A stretch of 64,000 bases of DNA from NCBI GenBank assembly GCA_031761405.1, contig JASEVX010000013.1, positions 56,978,603 through 57,042,602 of the forward strand, read 5' to 3'. The notes beneath the pieces are model-generated. The model was not told the origin of the DNA. It saw only the letters and a list, made by a program, of their open reading frames with translations, and made no database searches. Source of the DNA: Serripes groenlandicus. Its lineage: Eukaryota > Mollusca > Bivalvia > Cardiida > Cardiidae. Positions 22,431-34,782 of the stretch are shown piece after piece; the first letter of the stretch is position 1; each line of letters starts with the position of its first letter. Made by a program: the position numbers and the translations under genes.

Positions 22431-23336
22431 TAGAATGAGTGTAGTGGAACAGAATTATTCTATTCTGTTCTATGGAACAAATGTCTATACGGCTATTGGG
22501 ACACAATGTGTTGTAAAATTCAGCGATCTGGGGACAAAGAAATCGGTGAGAACGATTTCGCTGAAATTAGCCACACTTATAGAACTCAATGCGATCTAGG
22601 TCTGGGCGTGTTCGTTATATCTGGGAAAAATCTAGTTTCAGAGATTTTTAAGGTTAAAACCCGAAAAATCGACATTTTGACTACATATTTCTGTAGATCT
22701 CGCACTAGCAAAAAACGGAATCAGCTAGAGACCTGAAATTCATACTGAAACTTGTCCGAGATCCGGTGCAAACAACGGTGTTTTTAGATTTCTCATACAT
22801 TCAGTTTGGATTCTTGGAGAAAGCTTTCAATAGGGGTTCTTAATTTTAAAAAAATCTGTGGGCGTGACTAGGAAAGTGACGTCACGTCAGCGGTTGACGT
22901 CATAACGTTACAGTGGTGCAGAGGTAGAGCGTCGGCCTCTTGTATCAAAGGTCCCTGGTTCGAGTCCCGTGATGAGCGGGTCCTTTTGAGATTGTTCAAC
23001 ACAAAACGGCACGAGTACTGGTTAAGTCTACAGAAAGCAGACATCGAGTGTGATTAATTTAAGCTTAAAGCTTGTTTCGCAATCGAGGTAAAATAAATAA
23101 GTTTAAACTAAACTTTGGCGCCAAATCCCGATAATAATGTTCTATTTATCTTTTAGACTTACGGAGATAAATTTGGTGTTGCAAAATACTAGTTTCATCA
23201 ATTGTTACGTTTTGGATCATGTTAGAATCGAAATAATATATTCAGCATTGTGTGTGGTCGGTTGATAGTTCGGATGCAATTCTGCTCCTCTCCACTCATT
23301 CTATCCCGCGAAACCCTTAAGGTGTCGCCTTTCTAG
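22431..23336 (+). mobile_element. E copy 10 (long form)
   Basis: 906 bp. Flanked by ataggta on the left and ta-tatcacgg on the right, giving the empty satellite site ataggtatatcacgg with TA on both sides of the element. It has the lctcaat variant region tatagaactcaatgcg and gggcgtgttcg shared with copies 12, 17, 18 and 31. Confidence 0.93.
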
Positions 23337-23338
23337 TA

Positions 23339-23461
23339 TATCACGGCAATACAATGTATTCTGCTTTAGGGATGTGTACAGGTATATCACGGCAATACAG
23401 TGTATTCTGCCTTTAAGAGTTGTATAGGTATATCACGGCAATGCATTGTATTCTGCCTTTA
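23339..23461. repeat. 46-bp satellite island 2
   Basis: About two and a half units (tatcacggcaatacaatgta onward), ending ctgccttta where copy 11 starts. Confidence 0.93.
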
Positions 23462-24378
23462 TAGAATGAGTGTAGTGGAACAGAATTATTCTATTCTGTT
23501 CTACGGAACAAATGTCTATACGGCTATTGGGACACAATGTGTTGTAAAATTCAGCGATTTGTGAACAAAGAAATCGGTGAGAACGATTTCGCTGAAATTA
23601 GCCACACTGATAGACCACAATGCGATCTAGGTCTGGGCGGTTTCGTCATATCTGGGAAAAATCTAGTTTTAGATATTTTTAAGGTTAAAACCCGAAAAAT
23701 CGACATTTTGACTACATATTTCTGTAGATCTCGTACCAGCAAATAACGGAATCAGCTAGAGACCTGAAATTTAAACTGAAACTTGTCAAAGATCCAGTGC
23801 AAACAACGGTGTTTTTAAATTTCTCATACATTTAGTTTTGATAGTTGGAGAATGCTTTAAATAGGGGCTCTTGAATCAAATATTTTCACGTGACCAAATA
23901 CTTGGAAAGTGACGTCACGTTCAGCACTTCAGCGATATGACGTCATAACGTTACAGTGGTGCAGAGGTAGAGCGTCGGCCTCTCGTATCAAAGGTCCCTG
24001 GTTCGAGTCCCGTGATGAGCGGTCCTTTTGAGATTTTTCCACACAAAACGGCACGAGTACTGGTTAAGTCTCCAGGAAGCAGACATCGAGTGTGATTAAT
24101 TTAAGCTTAAAGCTTGTTTCGCAATCGATGTAAAATAAATAAGTTTAAACTAAACTTTGGCGCCAAATCCCGATAATAATGTTCTATTTATCTTTTAGAC
24201 TTACGGAGATAATTTTGGTGTTGCAAAATACTAGTTTCATCAATTGTTACGTTTTGGATCATGTTAGAATCGAAATAATATATTCAGCATTGTGTGTGGT
24301 CGGTTGGTAGTTCGGATGCAATTCTGCTCCTCTCCACTCATTCTATCCCGCGAAACCCTTAAGGTGTCGCCTTTCTAG
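23462..24378 (+). mobile_element. E copy 11 (long form)
   Basis: 917 bp. Left flank ctgccttta; together with copy 12 it fills one TA of the satellite (right flank taagagctgtatagg after copy 12). Confidence 0.92.
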
Positions 24379-24380
24379 TA

Positions 24381-25285
24381 TAGAATGAGTGTAGTGGAAC
24401 AGAATTATTCTATTCTGTTCTATGGAACAAATGTCTATACGGCTATTGGGACACAATGTGTTGTAAAATTCAGCGATCTGGGGACAAAGAAATCGGTGAG
24501 AACGATTTCGCTGAAATTAGCCACACTTATAGAACTCAATGCGATCTAGGTCTGGGCGTGTTCGTTATATCTGGGAAAAATCTAGTTTCAGAGATTTTTA
24601 AGGTTAAAACCCGAAAAATCGACATTTTGACTACATATTTCTGTAGATCTCGCACTAGCAAAAAACGGAATCAGCTAGAGACCTGAAATTCATACTGAAA
24701 CTTGTCCGAGATCCGGTGCAAACAACGGTGTTTTTAGATTTCTCATACATTCAGTTTGGATTCTTGGAGAAAGCTTTCAATAGGGGTTCTTGATTTTAAA
24801 AAAATCTGTGGGCGTGACTAGGAAAGTGACGTCACGTCAGCGGTTGACGTCATAACGTTACAGTGGTGCAGAGGTAGAGCGTCGGCCTCTCGTATCAAAG
24901 GTCCCTGGTTCGAGTCCCGTGATGAGCGGGTCCTTTTGAGATTTTTCCACACAAACGGCACGAGTACTGGTTAAGTCTCCAGGAAGCAGACATCGAGTGT
25001 GATTAATTTAAGCTAAAAGCTTGTTTCGCAATCGATGTAAAATAAATAAGTTTAAACTAAACTTTGGCGCCAAATCCCGATAATAATGTTCTATTTATCT
25101 TTTAGACTTACGGAGTTAATTTTGGTGTTGCAAAATACTAGTTTCATCAATTGTTACGTTTTGGATCATGTTAGAATCGAAATAATATATTCAGCATTGT
25201 GTGTGGTCGGTTGGTAGTTCGGATGCAATTCTGCTCCTCTCCACTCATTCTATCCCGCGAAACCCTTAAGGTGTCGCCTTTCTAG
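24381..25285 (+). mobile_element. E copy 12 (long form)
   Basis: 905 bp, in tandem with copy 11 across a single shared TA. Ends CTAG-TA-agagctgtatagg, restoring the satellite. Confidence 0.92.
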
Positions 25286-25287
25286 TA

Positions 25288-25386
25288 AGAGCTGTATAGG
25301 TATATCACGACAATACAGTGTATTCTGCCTTTAAGAGTTATAGGTATATCACGGCAATACAGTGTATTATGCCTGTATGAGTTATA
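25288..25386. repeat. 46-bp satellite island 3
   Basis: About two units, agagctgtataggtatatca to gagttata, where copy 13 begins. Island units are slightly diverged from one another. Confidence 0.92.
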
Positions 25387-26304
25387 TAGAATGAGTGTAG
25401 TGGAACAGAATTATTCTATTCTGTTCTATGGAACAAATGTCTATACGGCTATTGGGACACAATGTGTTGTAAAATTCAGCGATCTGGGGACAAAGAAATC
25501 GGTGAGAACGATTTCGCTGAAATTAGCCACACTGATAGACCACAATGCGATCTAGGTCTGGGCGGTTTCGTTATATCTGGGAAAAATCTAGTTTTAGATA
25601 TTTTTAAGGTTAAAACCCGAAAAATCGACATTTTGACTACATATTTCTGTAGATCTCGTACCAGCAAATAACGGAATCAGCTAGAGACCTGAAATTTAAA
25701 CTGAAACTTGTTAAAGATCCAGTGCAAACAACGGTGTTTTTAGATTTCTCATACATTTAGTTTTGATAGTTGGAGAATGCTTTTAATAGGGGCTCTTGAA
25801 TCAAATATTTTCACGTGACCAAATACTTGGAAAGTGACGTCACGTTCAGCACTTCAGCGGTATGACGTCATAACGTTACAGTGGTGCAGAGGTAGAGCGT
25901 CGGCCTCTCGTATCAAAGGTCCCTGGTTCGAGTCCCGTGATGAGCGGGTCCTTTTGAGATTTTTCCACACAAAACGGCACGAGTACTGGTTAAGTCTCCA
26001 GGAAGCAGACATCGAGTGTGATTAATTTAAGCTTAAAGCTTGTTTCGCAATCGATGTAAAATAAATAAGTTTAAACTAAACTTTGGCGCCAAATCCCGAT
26101 AATAATGTTCTATTTATCTTTTAGACTTACGGAGATAATTTTGGTGTTGCAAAATACTAGTTTCATCAATTGTTACGTTTTGGATCATGTTAGAATCGAA
26201 ATAATATATTCAGCATTGTGTGTGGTCGGTTGGTAGTTCGGATGCAATTCTGCTCCTCTCCACTCATTCTATCCCGCGAAACCCTTAAGGTGTCGCCTTT
26301 CTAG
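25387..26304 (+). mobile_element. E copy 13 (long form)
   Basis: 918 bp. Left flank gagttata, right flank ta-taggta: the empty site gagttatataggta is normal satellite, so TA is present on both sides. Only eight bases of satellite (26305-26312) separate it from copy 14. Confidence 0.93.
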
Positions 26305-26312
26305 TATAGGTA

Positions 26313-27217
26313 TAGAATGAGTGTAGTGGAACAGAATTATTCTATTCTGTTCTATGGAACAAATGTCTATACGGCTATTGGGACACAATGTGTTGTAAAA
26401 TTCAGCGATCTGGGGACAAAGAAATCGGTGAGAACGATTTCGCTGAAATTAGCCACACTTATAGACCACGATGCGATCTAGGTCTGGGCGTGTTCGTTAT
26501 ATCTGGGAAAATCGAGTTTCAGAGATTTTTAAGGTTAAAACACGAAAAATCGACATTTTGACTACATATTTCTGTATATCTCGCACTAACAAAAAACTGA
26601 TTCAGCTAGAGACCTGAAATTCATACAGAAACTTGTCCAATATCTAGTACAAACAACGGTGTTTTTAGATTTCTCATACATTTAGTTTTAATGCTTGGAG
26701 AATGCTTTTAATAGGGGTTCTTGATTTTAAAAAAATCTGTGGGCGTGACTAGGAAAGTGACGTCACGTCAGCGGTTGACGTCATAACGTTACAGTGGTGC
26801 AGAGGTAGAGCGTCGGCCTCTCGTATCAAAGGTCCCTGGTTCGAGTCCCGTGATGAGCGGGTCCTTTTGAGATTTTTCCACACAAAACGGCACGAGTACT
26901 GGTTAAGTCTCCAGGAAGCAGACATTGAGTGTGAGTAATCTAAGCTTAAAGCTTGTTTCGCAATCGATGTAAAATAAATAAGTTTAAACTAAACTTGGGC
27001 GCCAAATCCCGATAATAATGTTCTATTTATCTTTTAGACTTACGGAGATAATGTTGGTGTTGCAAAATACTAATTTCATCAATTGTTACGTTTTGGATCA
27101 TGTTAGAATCGAAATAATATATTCAGCATTGTGTGTGGTCGGTTGGTAGTTCGGATGCAATTATGCTCCTCTCCACTCATTCTATCCTGCGAAACCCTTA
27201 AGGTGTCGCCTTTCTAG
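26313..27217 (+). mobile_element. E copy 14 (long form, diverged)
   Basis: 905 bp. Carries more private changes than most copies (for example aaaaaactgattcag, ttttaatgcttggag), so it may be one of the older insertions. Confidence 0.9.
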
Positions 27218-27219
27218 TA

Positions 27220-28139
27220 TAGAATGAGTGTAGTGGAACAGAATTATTCTATTCTGTTCTACGGAACAAATGTCTATACGGCTATTGGGACACAATGTGT
27301 TGTAAAATTCAGCGATCTGGGGACAAAGAAATCGGTGAGAACGATTTCGCTGAAATTCCCCACACTGATAGACCACAAAGCGATCTAGGTCTGGGCGGTT
27401 TCGTTATATCTGGGAAAAATCTAGTTTTAGATATTTTTAAGGTAAAAACCCGAAAAATCGACATTTTGACTACATATTTCTGTAGATCTCGTACCAGCAA
27501 ATAACGGAATCAGCTAGAGACCTGAAATTTAAACTGAAACTTGTCAAAGATCCAGTGCAAACAACGGTGTTTTTAAATTTCTCATACATTTAGTTTTGAT
27601 AGTTGGAGAATGCTTTTAATAGGGGCTCTTGAATCAAATATTTTCACGTGACCAAATACTTGGAAAGTGACGTCACGTTCAGCACTTCAGCGGTATGACG
27701 TCATAACGTTACAGTGGTGCAGAGGTAGAGCGTCGGCCTCTCGTATCAAAGGTCCCTGGTTCGAGTCCCGTGATGAGCGGGTCCTTTTGAGATTTTTCCA
27801 CACAAAACGGCACGAGTACTGGTTAAGTCTCCAGGAAGCAGACATCGAGTGTGATTAATTTAAGCTTAAAGCTTGTTTCGCAATCGATGTAAAATAAATA
27901 AGTTTAAACTAAACTTTGGCGCCAAATCCCGATAATAATGTTCTATTTATCTTTTAAACTTACGGAGATAATTTTGTTGTTGCAAAATACTAGTTTCATC
28001 AATTGTTACGTTTTGGATCATGTTAGAATCGAAATAATATATTCAGCATTGTGTGTGGTCGGTTGATAGTTCGGATGCAATTCTGCTCCTCTCCACTAAT
28101 TCTATCCCGCGAAACCCTTAAAAGGTGTCGCCTTTCTAG
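27220..28139 (+). mobile_element. E copy 15 (long form)
   Basis: 920 bp, with the cacgtgacc middle variant; has an extra aa in the right tail (cttaaaaggtgtcg), which weakens the tail hairpin, and cactaattcta in the right inverted repeat. Confidence 0.9.
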
Positions 28140-28141
28140 TA

Positions 28142-29047
28142 TAGAATGAGTGTAGTGGAACAGAATTATTCTATTCTGTTCTACGGAACAAATGTCTATA
28201 CGGCTATTGGGACACAATGTGTTGTAAAATTCAGCGATTTGTGGACAAAGAAATCGGTGAGAACGATTTCGCTGAAATTAGCCACACTGATAGACCAAAA
28301 TGCGATCTAGGTCTGGGCGGTTTCGTTATATCTGGGAAAAATCTAGTTTCAGAGATTTTTAAGGTTAAAACCCGAAAAATCGACATTTTGACTACATATT
28401 TCTGTAGATCTCGCACCAGCAAAAAACGGATTCAGCTAGAGACCTGAAATTCATACTGAAACTTGTCCAATATCCAGTACAAACAACGGTGTTTTTAGAT
28501 TTCTCATACATTTAGTTTGGATTCTTGGAGAAAGCTTTCAATAGGGGTTCTTGATTTTAAAAAAATCTGTGGGCGTGACTAGGAAAGTGACGTCACGTCA
28601 GCGGTTGACGTCATAACGTTACAGTGGTGCAGAGGTAGAGCGTCGGCCTCTCGTATCAAAGGTCCCTGGTTCGAGTCCCGTGATGAGCGGGTCTTTTTGA
28701 GATTTTTCCACACAAAACGGCACGAGTACTGGTTAAGTCTCCAGGAAGCAGACATCGAGTGTGAGTAATCTAAGCTTAAAGCTTGTTTCGCAATCGATGT
28801 AAAATAAATAAGTTTAAACTAAACTTGGGCGCCAAATCCCGATAATAATGTTCTATTTATCTTTTAGACTTACGGAGATAATGTTGGTGTTGCAAAATAC
28901 TAGTTTTATCAATTGTTACGTTTTGGATCATGTTAGAATCGAAATAATATTATCAGCATTGTGTGTGGTCGGTTGGTAGTTCGGATGCAATTCTGCTCCT
29001 CTCCACTCATTCTATCCTGCGAAACCCTTAAGGTGTCGCCTTTTTAG
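28142..29047 (+). mobile_element. E copy 16 (long form)
   Basis: 906 bp. The terminal CTAG is changed to TTAG (ctttttag). Confidence 0.9.
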
Positions 29048-29049
29048 TA

Positions 29050-29955
29050 TAGAATGAGTGTAGTGGAACAGAATTATTCTATTCTGTTCTATGGAACAAA
29101 TGTCTATACAGCTATTGGGACACAATGTGTTGTAAAATTCAGCGATCTGGGGACAAAGAAATCGGTGAGAACGATTTCGCTGAAATTAGCCACACTTATA
29201 GAACTCAATGCGATCTAGGTCTGGGCGTGTTCGTTATATCTGGGAAAAATCTAGTTTCAGAGATTTTTAAGGTTAAAACCCGAAAAATCGACATTTTGAC
29301 TACATATCTCTGTAGATCTCGCACTAGCAAAAAACGGAATCAGCTAGAGACCTGAAATTCATACTGAAACTTGTCCGAGATCCGGTGCAAACAACGGTGT
29401 TTTTAGATTTCTCATACATTCAGTTTGGATTCTTGGAGAAAGCTTTCAATAGGGGTTCTTGATTTTAAAAAAATCTGTGGGCGTGACTAGGAAAGTGACG
29501 TCACGTCAGCGGTTGACGTCATAACGTTACAGTGGTGCAGAGGTAGAGCGTCGGCCTCTCGTATCAAAGGTCCCTGGTTCGAGTCACGTGATGAGCGGGT
29601 CCTTTTGAGATTTTTCAACACAAAACGGCACGAGTACTGGTTAAGTCTCCAGGAAGCAGACATCGAGTGTGATTAATTTAAGCTTAAAGCTTGTTTCGCA
29701 ATCGATGTAAAATAAATAAGTTTAAACTAAACTTTGGCGCCAAATCCCGATAATAATGTTCTATTTATCTTTTAGACTTACGGAGATAATTTTGGTGTTG
29801 CAAAATACTAGTTTCATCAATTGTTACGTTTTGGATCATGTTAGAATCGAAATAATAGTATCAGCATTGTGTGTGGTCGGTTGGTAGTTCGTTTGCAATT
29901 CTGCTCCTCTCCACTCATTCTATCCCGCGAAACCCTTAAGGTGTCGCCTTTCTAG
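29050..29955 (+). mobile_element. E copy 17 (long form)
   Basis: 906 bp. The B box is changed in its last part (gttcgagtcacg), so the Pol III module of this copy is likely weaker. Confidence 0.9.
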
Positions 29956-29957
29956 TA

Positions 29958-30863
29958 TAGAATGAGTGTAGTGGAACAGAATTATTCTATTCTGTTCTAT
30001 GGAACAAATGTCTATACGGCTATTGGGACACAATGTGTTGTAAAATTCAGCGATCTGGGGACAAAGAAATCGGTGAGAACGATTTCGCTGAAATTAGCCA
30101 CACTTATAGAACTCAATGCGATCTAGGTCTGGGCGTGTTCGTTATATCTGGGAAAAATCTAGTTTCAGAGATTTTTAAGGTTAAAACCCGAAAAATCGAC
30201 ATTTTGACTACATATTTCTGTAGATCTCGCACTAGCAAATAACGGAATCAGCTAGAGGCCTGAAATTCATACTGAAACTTGTCCGAGATCCGGTGCAAAC
30301 AACGGTGTTTTTAGATTTCTCATACATTCAGTTTGGATTCTTAGAGAAAGCTTTCAATAGGGGTTCTTGATTTAAAAAAAATCTGTGGGCGTGACTAGGA
30401 AAGTGACGTCAAGTCAGCGGTTGACGTCATAACGTTACAGTGGTGCAGAGGTAGAGCGTCGGCCTCTCGTATCAAAGGTCCCTGGTTCGAGTCCCGTGAT
30501 GAGCGGGTCCTTTTGAGATTTTTCCACACAAAACGGCACGAGTACTGGTTAAGTCTCCAGGAAGCAGACATCGAGTGTGATTAATTTAAGCTTAAAGCTT
30601 GTTTCGCAATCGATGTAAAATAAATAAGTTTAAACTAAACTTTGGCGCCAAATCCCGATAATAATGTTCTATTTATCTTTTAGACTTACGGAGATAATTT
30701 TGGTGTTGCAAAATACTAGTTTCATCAATTGTTACGTTTTGGATCATGTTAGAATCGAAATAATATATTCAGCATTGTGTGTGGTCGGTTGATAGTTCGG
30801 ATGCAATTCTGCTCCTCTCCACTCATTCTATCCCGCGAAACCCTTAAGGTGTCGCCTTTCTAG
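29958..30863 (+). mobile_element. E copy 18 (long form)
   Basis: 906 bp. Right half of the first TGACGTCA context is altered (gtgacgtcaagtc) but the core is intact. Confidence 0.9.
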
Positions 30864-30865
30864 TA

Positions 30866-31601
30866 TAGAATGAGTGTAGTGGAACAGAATTATTCTATTC
30901 TGTTCTATGGAACAAATGTCTATACGGCTATTGGGACACAATGTGTTGTAAAATTCAGCGATTTGTGGACAAAGAAATCGGTGAGAACGATTTCGCTGAA
31001 ATTAGCCACATTGATAGACCACAATGCGATCTAGGTCTGGGCGGTTTCGTTATATCTGGGAAAAATCTAGTTTCAGAGATTTTTAAGGTTAAAACCCGAA
31101 AAATCGACATTTTGACTACATATTTCTGTAGATCTCGTACTAGCAAAAAACGGAATTAGTTAGAGACCTGAAATTCATACTGAAACTTGTCCGAGATCCA
31201 GTGCAAACAACGGTGTGTTTAGATTTCTCATACATTCAGTTTGGATTCTTGGACAAAGCTTTCAATAGGGGTTCTTGATTTTAAAAAAATCTGTGGGCGT
31301 GACTAGGAAAGTGACGTCATGCAGCGGTTGACGTCATAACGTTACAGTGGTGCAGAGGTAGAGCGTCGGCCTCTCGTATCAAAGGTCCCTGGTTCGAGTC
31401 CCGTGATGAGCGGGTCCTTTTGAGATTTTTCCACACAAAACGGCACGAGTACTGGTTAAGTCTCCAGGAAGCAGACATCGAGTGTGAGTAATCTAAGCTT
31501 AAAGCTTGTTTCGCAATCGATGTAAAATAAATAAGTTTAAACTAAACTTGGGCGCCAAATCCCGATAATAATGTTCTATTTATCTTTTAGACTTACGGAG
31601 A
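30866..31601 (+). mobile_element. E copy 19 (long form, 3'-truncated)
   Basis: Stops at cttacggagata, where copy 20 begins at a TA. The rest (about 170 bases) is not seen later in the window; it may have been lost, or lie in sequence collapsed at the nearby gap. Confidence 0.85.
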
Positions 31602-31603
31602 TA

Positions 31604-32478
31604 TAGAATGAGTGTAGTGGAACAGAATTATTCTATTCTGTTCTATGGAACAAATGTCTATACGGCTATTGGGACACAATGTGTTGTAAAATTCAGCGAT
31701 CTTNNNNNNNNNNNNNNNNNNNNNNNNNNNNNNNNNNNNNNNNNNNNNNNNNNNNNNNNNNNNNNNNNNNNNNNNNNNNNNNNNNNNNNNNNNNNNNNNN
31801 NNNNNNNNNNNNNNNNNNNNNNNNNNNNNNNNNNNNNNNNNNNNNNNNNNNNNNNNNNNNNNNNNNNNNNNNNNNNNNNNNNNNNNNNNNNNNNNNNNNN
31901 NNNGCGATCTAGGTCTGGGCGGTTTCGTTATATCTGAGAAAAATCTAGTTCCAGATATTTTTAAGGTTAAAACCCTAAAAATCGACATTTTGACTACATA
32001 TTTCTGTAGATCTCGCACCAGCAAAAAACGGATTCAGCTAGAGACCTGAAATTCATACTGAAACTTGTCCAATATCCATTGCAAACAACGGTGTTTTTAG
32101 ATTTCTGATACATTTAGTTTTGATAGTTGGAGAATGCTTTTAATAGGGGCTCTTGAATCAAATATTTTCACGTGACCAAATACTTGGAAAGTGACGTCAC
32201 GTTCAGCACTTCAGCGGTATGACGTCATAACGTTATCGCTTTGGCGCCAAAACCAATAGGATGGTGTGTTTATCTTTTAGACTTGCGGAAATAATTTTGG
32301 TGTTGCCAAAAAACCTTGAGTGTCATCAATTGTTACGTTTTGAATCATGTAAGAATTGAAATTACATATTCATAACATATATATTTAGTATTGCGTGTGG
32401 CCAGTTGGTAGTTCGGTATAATTCTGCTCCTCTTCACTCATTCTATCCCGCGAAACCCTTAAGGTGTCGCCTATCTAG
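31604..32478 (+). mobile_element. E copy 20 (short-form end; contains gap)
   Basis: Left end intact to 31703, then 200 N, then resumes at gcgatctaggt. In other copies the missing part is about 70-80 bases, so the N run is a placeholder length and might also hide whole units. Confidence 0.8.
31704..31903. other. Assembly gap (200 N)
   Basis: Exactly 200 undetermined bases in the middle of the E array, inside one element. A round-number gap in a near-identical tandem array means the copy count is a lower bound. Confidence 1.
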
Positions 32479-32480
32479 TA

Positions 32481-33217
32481 TAGAATGAGTGTAGTGGAAC
32501 AGAATTATTCTATTCTGTTCTATGGAACAAATGTCTATACGGCTATTGGGACACAATGTGTTGTAAAATTCAGCGATTTGTGGACAAAGAAATCGGTGAG
32601 AACGATTTCGCTGAAATTAGCCACATTGATAGACCACAATGCGATCTAGGTCTGGGCGGTTTCGTTATATCTGGGGAAAATCTAGTTTTTAGATATTTTT
32701 AAGGTTAAAACCTGAAAAATCGACATTTTGACTACATATTTCTGTAGATCTCGTACCAGCAAATAACGGAATCAGCTAGAGACCTGAAATTTAAACTGAA
32801 ACTTGTCAAAGATCCAGTGCAAACAATGGTGTTTTTAAATTTCTCATACATTTAGTTTTGATAGTTGGAGAATGCTTTTAATAGGGGCTCTTGAATCAAA
32901 TATTTTCACGTGACCAAATACTTGGAAAGTGACGTCACGTTCAGCACTTCAGCGGTATGACGTCATAACGTTATCGCTTTGGCGCCAAAACCAATAGTAT
33001 GGTGTGTTTATCTTTTAGACTTGCGGAAATAATTTTGGTGTTGCCAAAAAACCTTGAGTGTCATCAATTGTTACGTTTTGAATCATGTAAGAATTGAAAT
33101 TACATATTCATAACATATATATTTAGTATTGCGTGTGGCCAGTTGGTAGTTCGGTATAATCTTGCTCCTCTTCACTCATTCTATCCCCGCGAAACCCTTA
33201 AGGTGTCGCCTATCTAG
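32481..33217 (+). mobile_element. E copy 21 (short form)
   Basis: 737 bp, slightly longer than its siblings through single-base insertions (for example atccccgcg) near its right end. Confidence 0.88.
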
Positions 33218-33219
33218 TA

Positions 33220-33833
33220 TAGAATGAGTGTTAGTGGAACAGAATTATTCTATTCTGTTCTATGGAACAAATGTCTATACGGCTATTGGGACACAATGTG
33301 TTGTAGAAATTCAGCGATTTGAGGACAAAGGAAATCGGTGAGAACGATTTTCGCTGAAATTATCCACACTGATAGACCACAATGCGATCTAGGTCTGGGC
33401 GGTTTCGTTATATCTGGGAAAAATCTAGTTTTAGATATTTTTAAGGTTAAAACCCGAAAATCGACATTTTGACTACATATTTCTGTAGATCTCGTACCAG
33501 CAAATAACGGAATCAGCTAGAGACCTGAAATTTAAACTGAAACTTGTCAAAGATCCAGTGCAAACAAACTGTGTTTTTAAATTTCTCATACATTTAGTTT
33601 TGATAGTTGGAGAATGCTTTTAATAGGGGCTCTTGAATCAAATATTTTCACGTGACCAAATACTTGGAAAGTGACGTCACGTTCAGCACTTCAGCGGTAT
33701 GACGTCATAACGTTATCGCTTTGGCGCCAAAACCAATAGTATGGTGTGTTTATCTTTTAGACTTGCGGAAATAATTTTGGTGTTGCCAAAAAACCTTGAG
33801 TGTCATCAATTGTTACGTTTTGAATCATGTATA
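33220..33833 (+). mobile_element. E copy 22 (short form, 5' part; split)
   Basis: Stops at atcatgta, and the missing 127-base end follows copy 23 at 34572-34698, so copy 23 sits inside copy 22. It carries several one-base insertions not found in any sibling (gtgttagtgg, ttgtagaaattc, aaaggaaatc, gattttcgc). Confidence 0.85.
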
Positions 33834-33835
33834 TA

Positions 33836-34569
33836 TAGAATGAGTGTAGTGGAACAGAATTATTCTATTCTGTTCTATGGAACAAATGTCTATACGGCTA
33901 TTGGGACACAATGTGTTGTAAAATTCAGCGATTTGTGGACAAAGAAATCGGTGAGAACGATTTCGCTGAAATTAGCCACACTGATAGACCACAATGCGAT
34001 CTAGGTCTGGGCGGTTTCGTTATATCTGAGAAAAAAATAGTTTTCGATATTTTTAAGGTTAAAACCCGAAAAATCGACATTTTGACTACATATTTCTGTA
34101 GATCTCGTACCAGCAAATAACGGAATCAGCTAGAGACCTGAAATTTAAACTGAAACTTGTCCGAGATCCAGTGCAAACAACGGTGTTTTTAAATTTCTCA
34201 TACATTTAGTTTTGATAGTTTGAGAATGCTTTTAATAGGGGCTCTTGAATCAAATATTTTCACGTGACCAAATACTTGGAAAGTGACGTCACGTCAACAC
34301 TTCAGCGGTATGACGTCATAGCGTTATCACTTTGGCGCCAAAACCAATAGTATGGTGTGTTTATCTTTTAGACTTGCGGAAATAATTTTGGTGTTGCCAA
34401 AAAACCTTGAGTGTCATCAATTGTTACGTTTTGAATCATGTAAGAATTGAAATTACATATTCATAACATATATATTTAGTATTGCGTGTGGCCAGTTGGT
34501 AGTTCGGTATAATTCTGCTCCTCTTCACTCATTCTATCCCGCGAAACCCTTAAGGTGTCGCCTATCTAG
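33836..34569 (+). mobile_element. E copy 23 (short form)
   Basis: 734 bp, complete, nested in copy 22 at a TA. Extra TA dinucleotides precede it (gtatatatagaatg). Confidence 0.9.
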
Positions 34570-34571
34570 TA

Positions 34572-34698
34572 AGAATTGAAATTACATATTCATAACATAT
34601 ATATTTAGTATTGCGTGTGGCCAGTTGGTAGTTCGGTATAATTCTGCTCCTCTTCACTCATTCTATCCCGCGAAACCCTTAAGGTGTCGCCTATCTAG
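34572..34698 (+). mobile_element. 3' remainder of E copy 22
   Basis: 127 bases, agaattgaaattacatattc to CTAG, directly repeating the end of copy 23. Best explained as the displaced end of copy 22. Confidence 0.8.
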
Positions 34699-34700
34699 TA

Positions 34701-34782
34701 ACCTTTAATGAAAATTGTTTGTTTTATTTAAGCTCTTCCATCCCAAACGAATCTATACAGTGTTTCATTTAAGTTTTTTATA
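34701..34782. other. Unique spacer inside the E array
   Basis: 82 bases (acctttaatgaaaattgttt to aagttttttata) not related to E or to the 46-bp satellite. It joins across copy 24 to the 30-base spacer at 35573-35602, with TA on both sides of copy 24. Confidence 0.7.
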
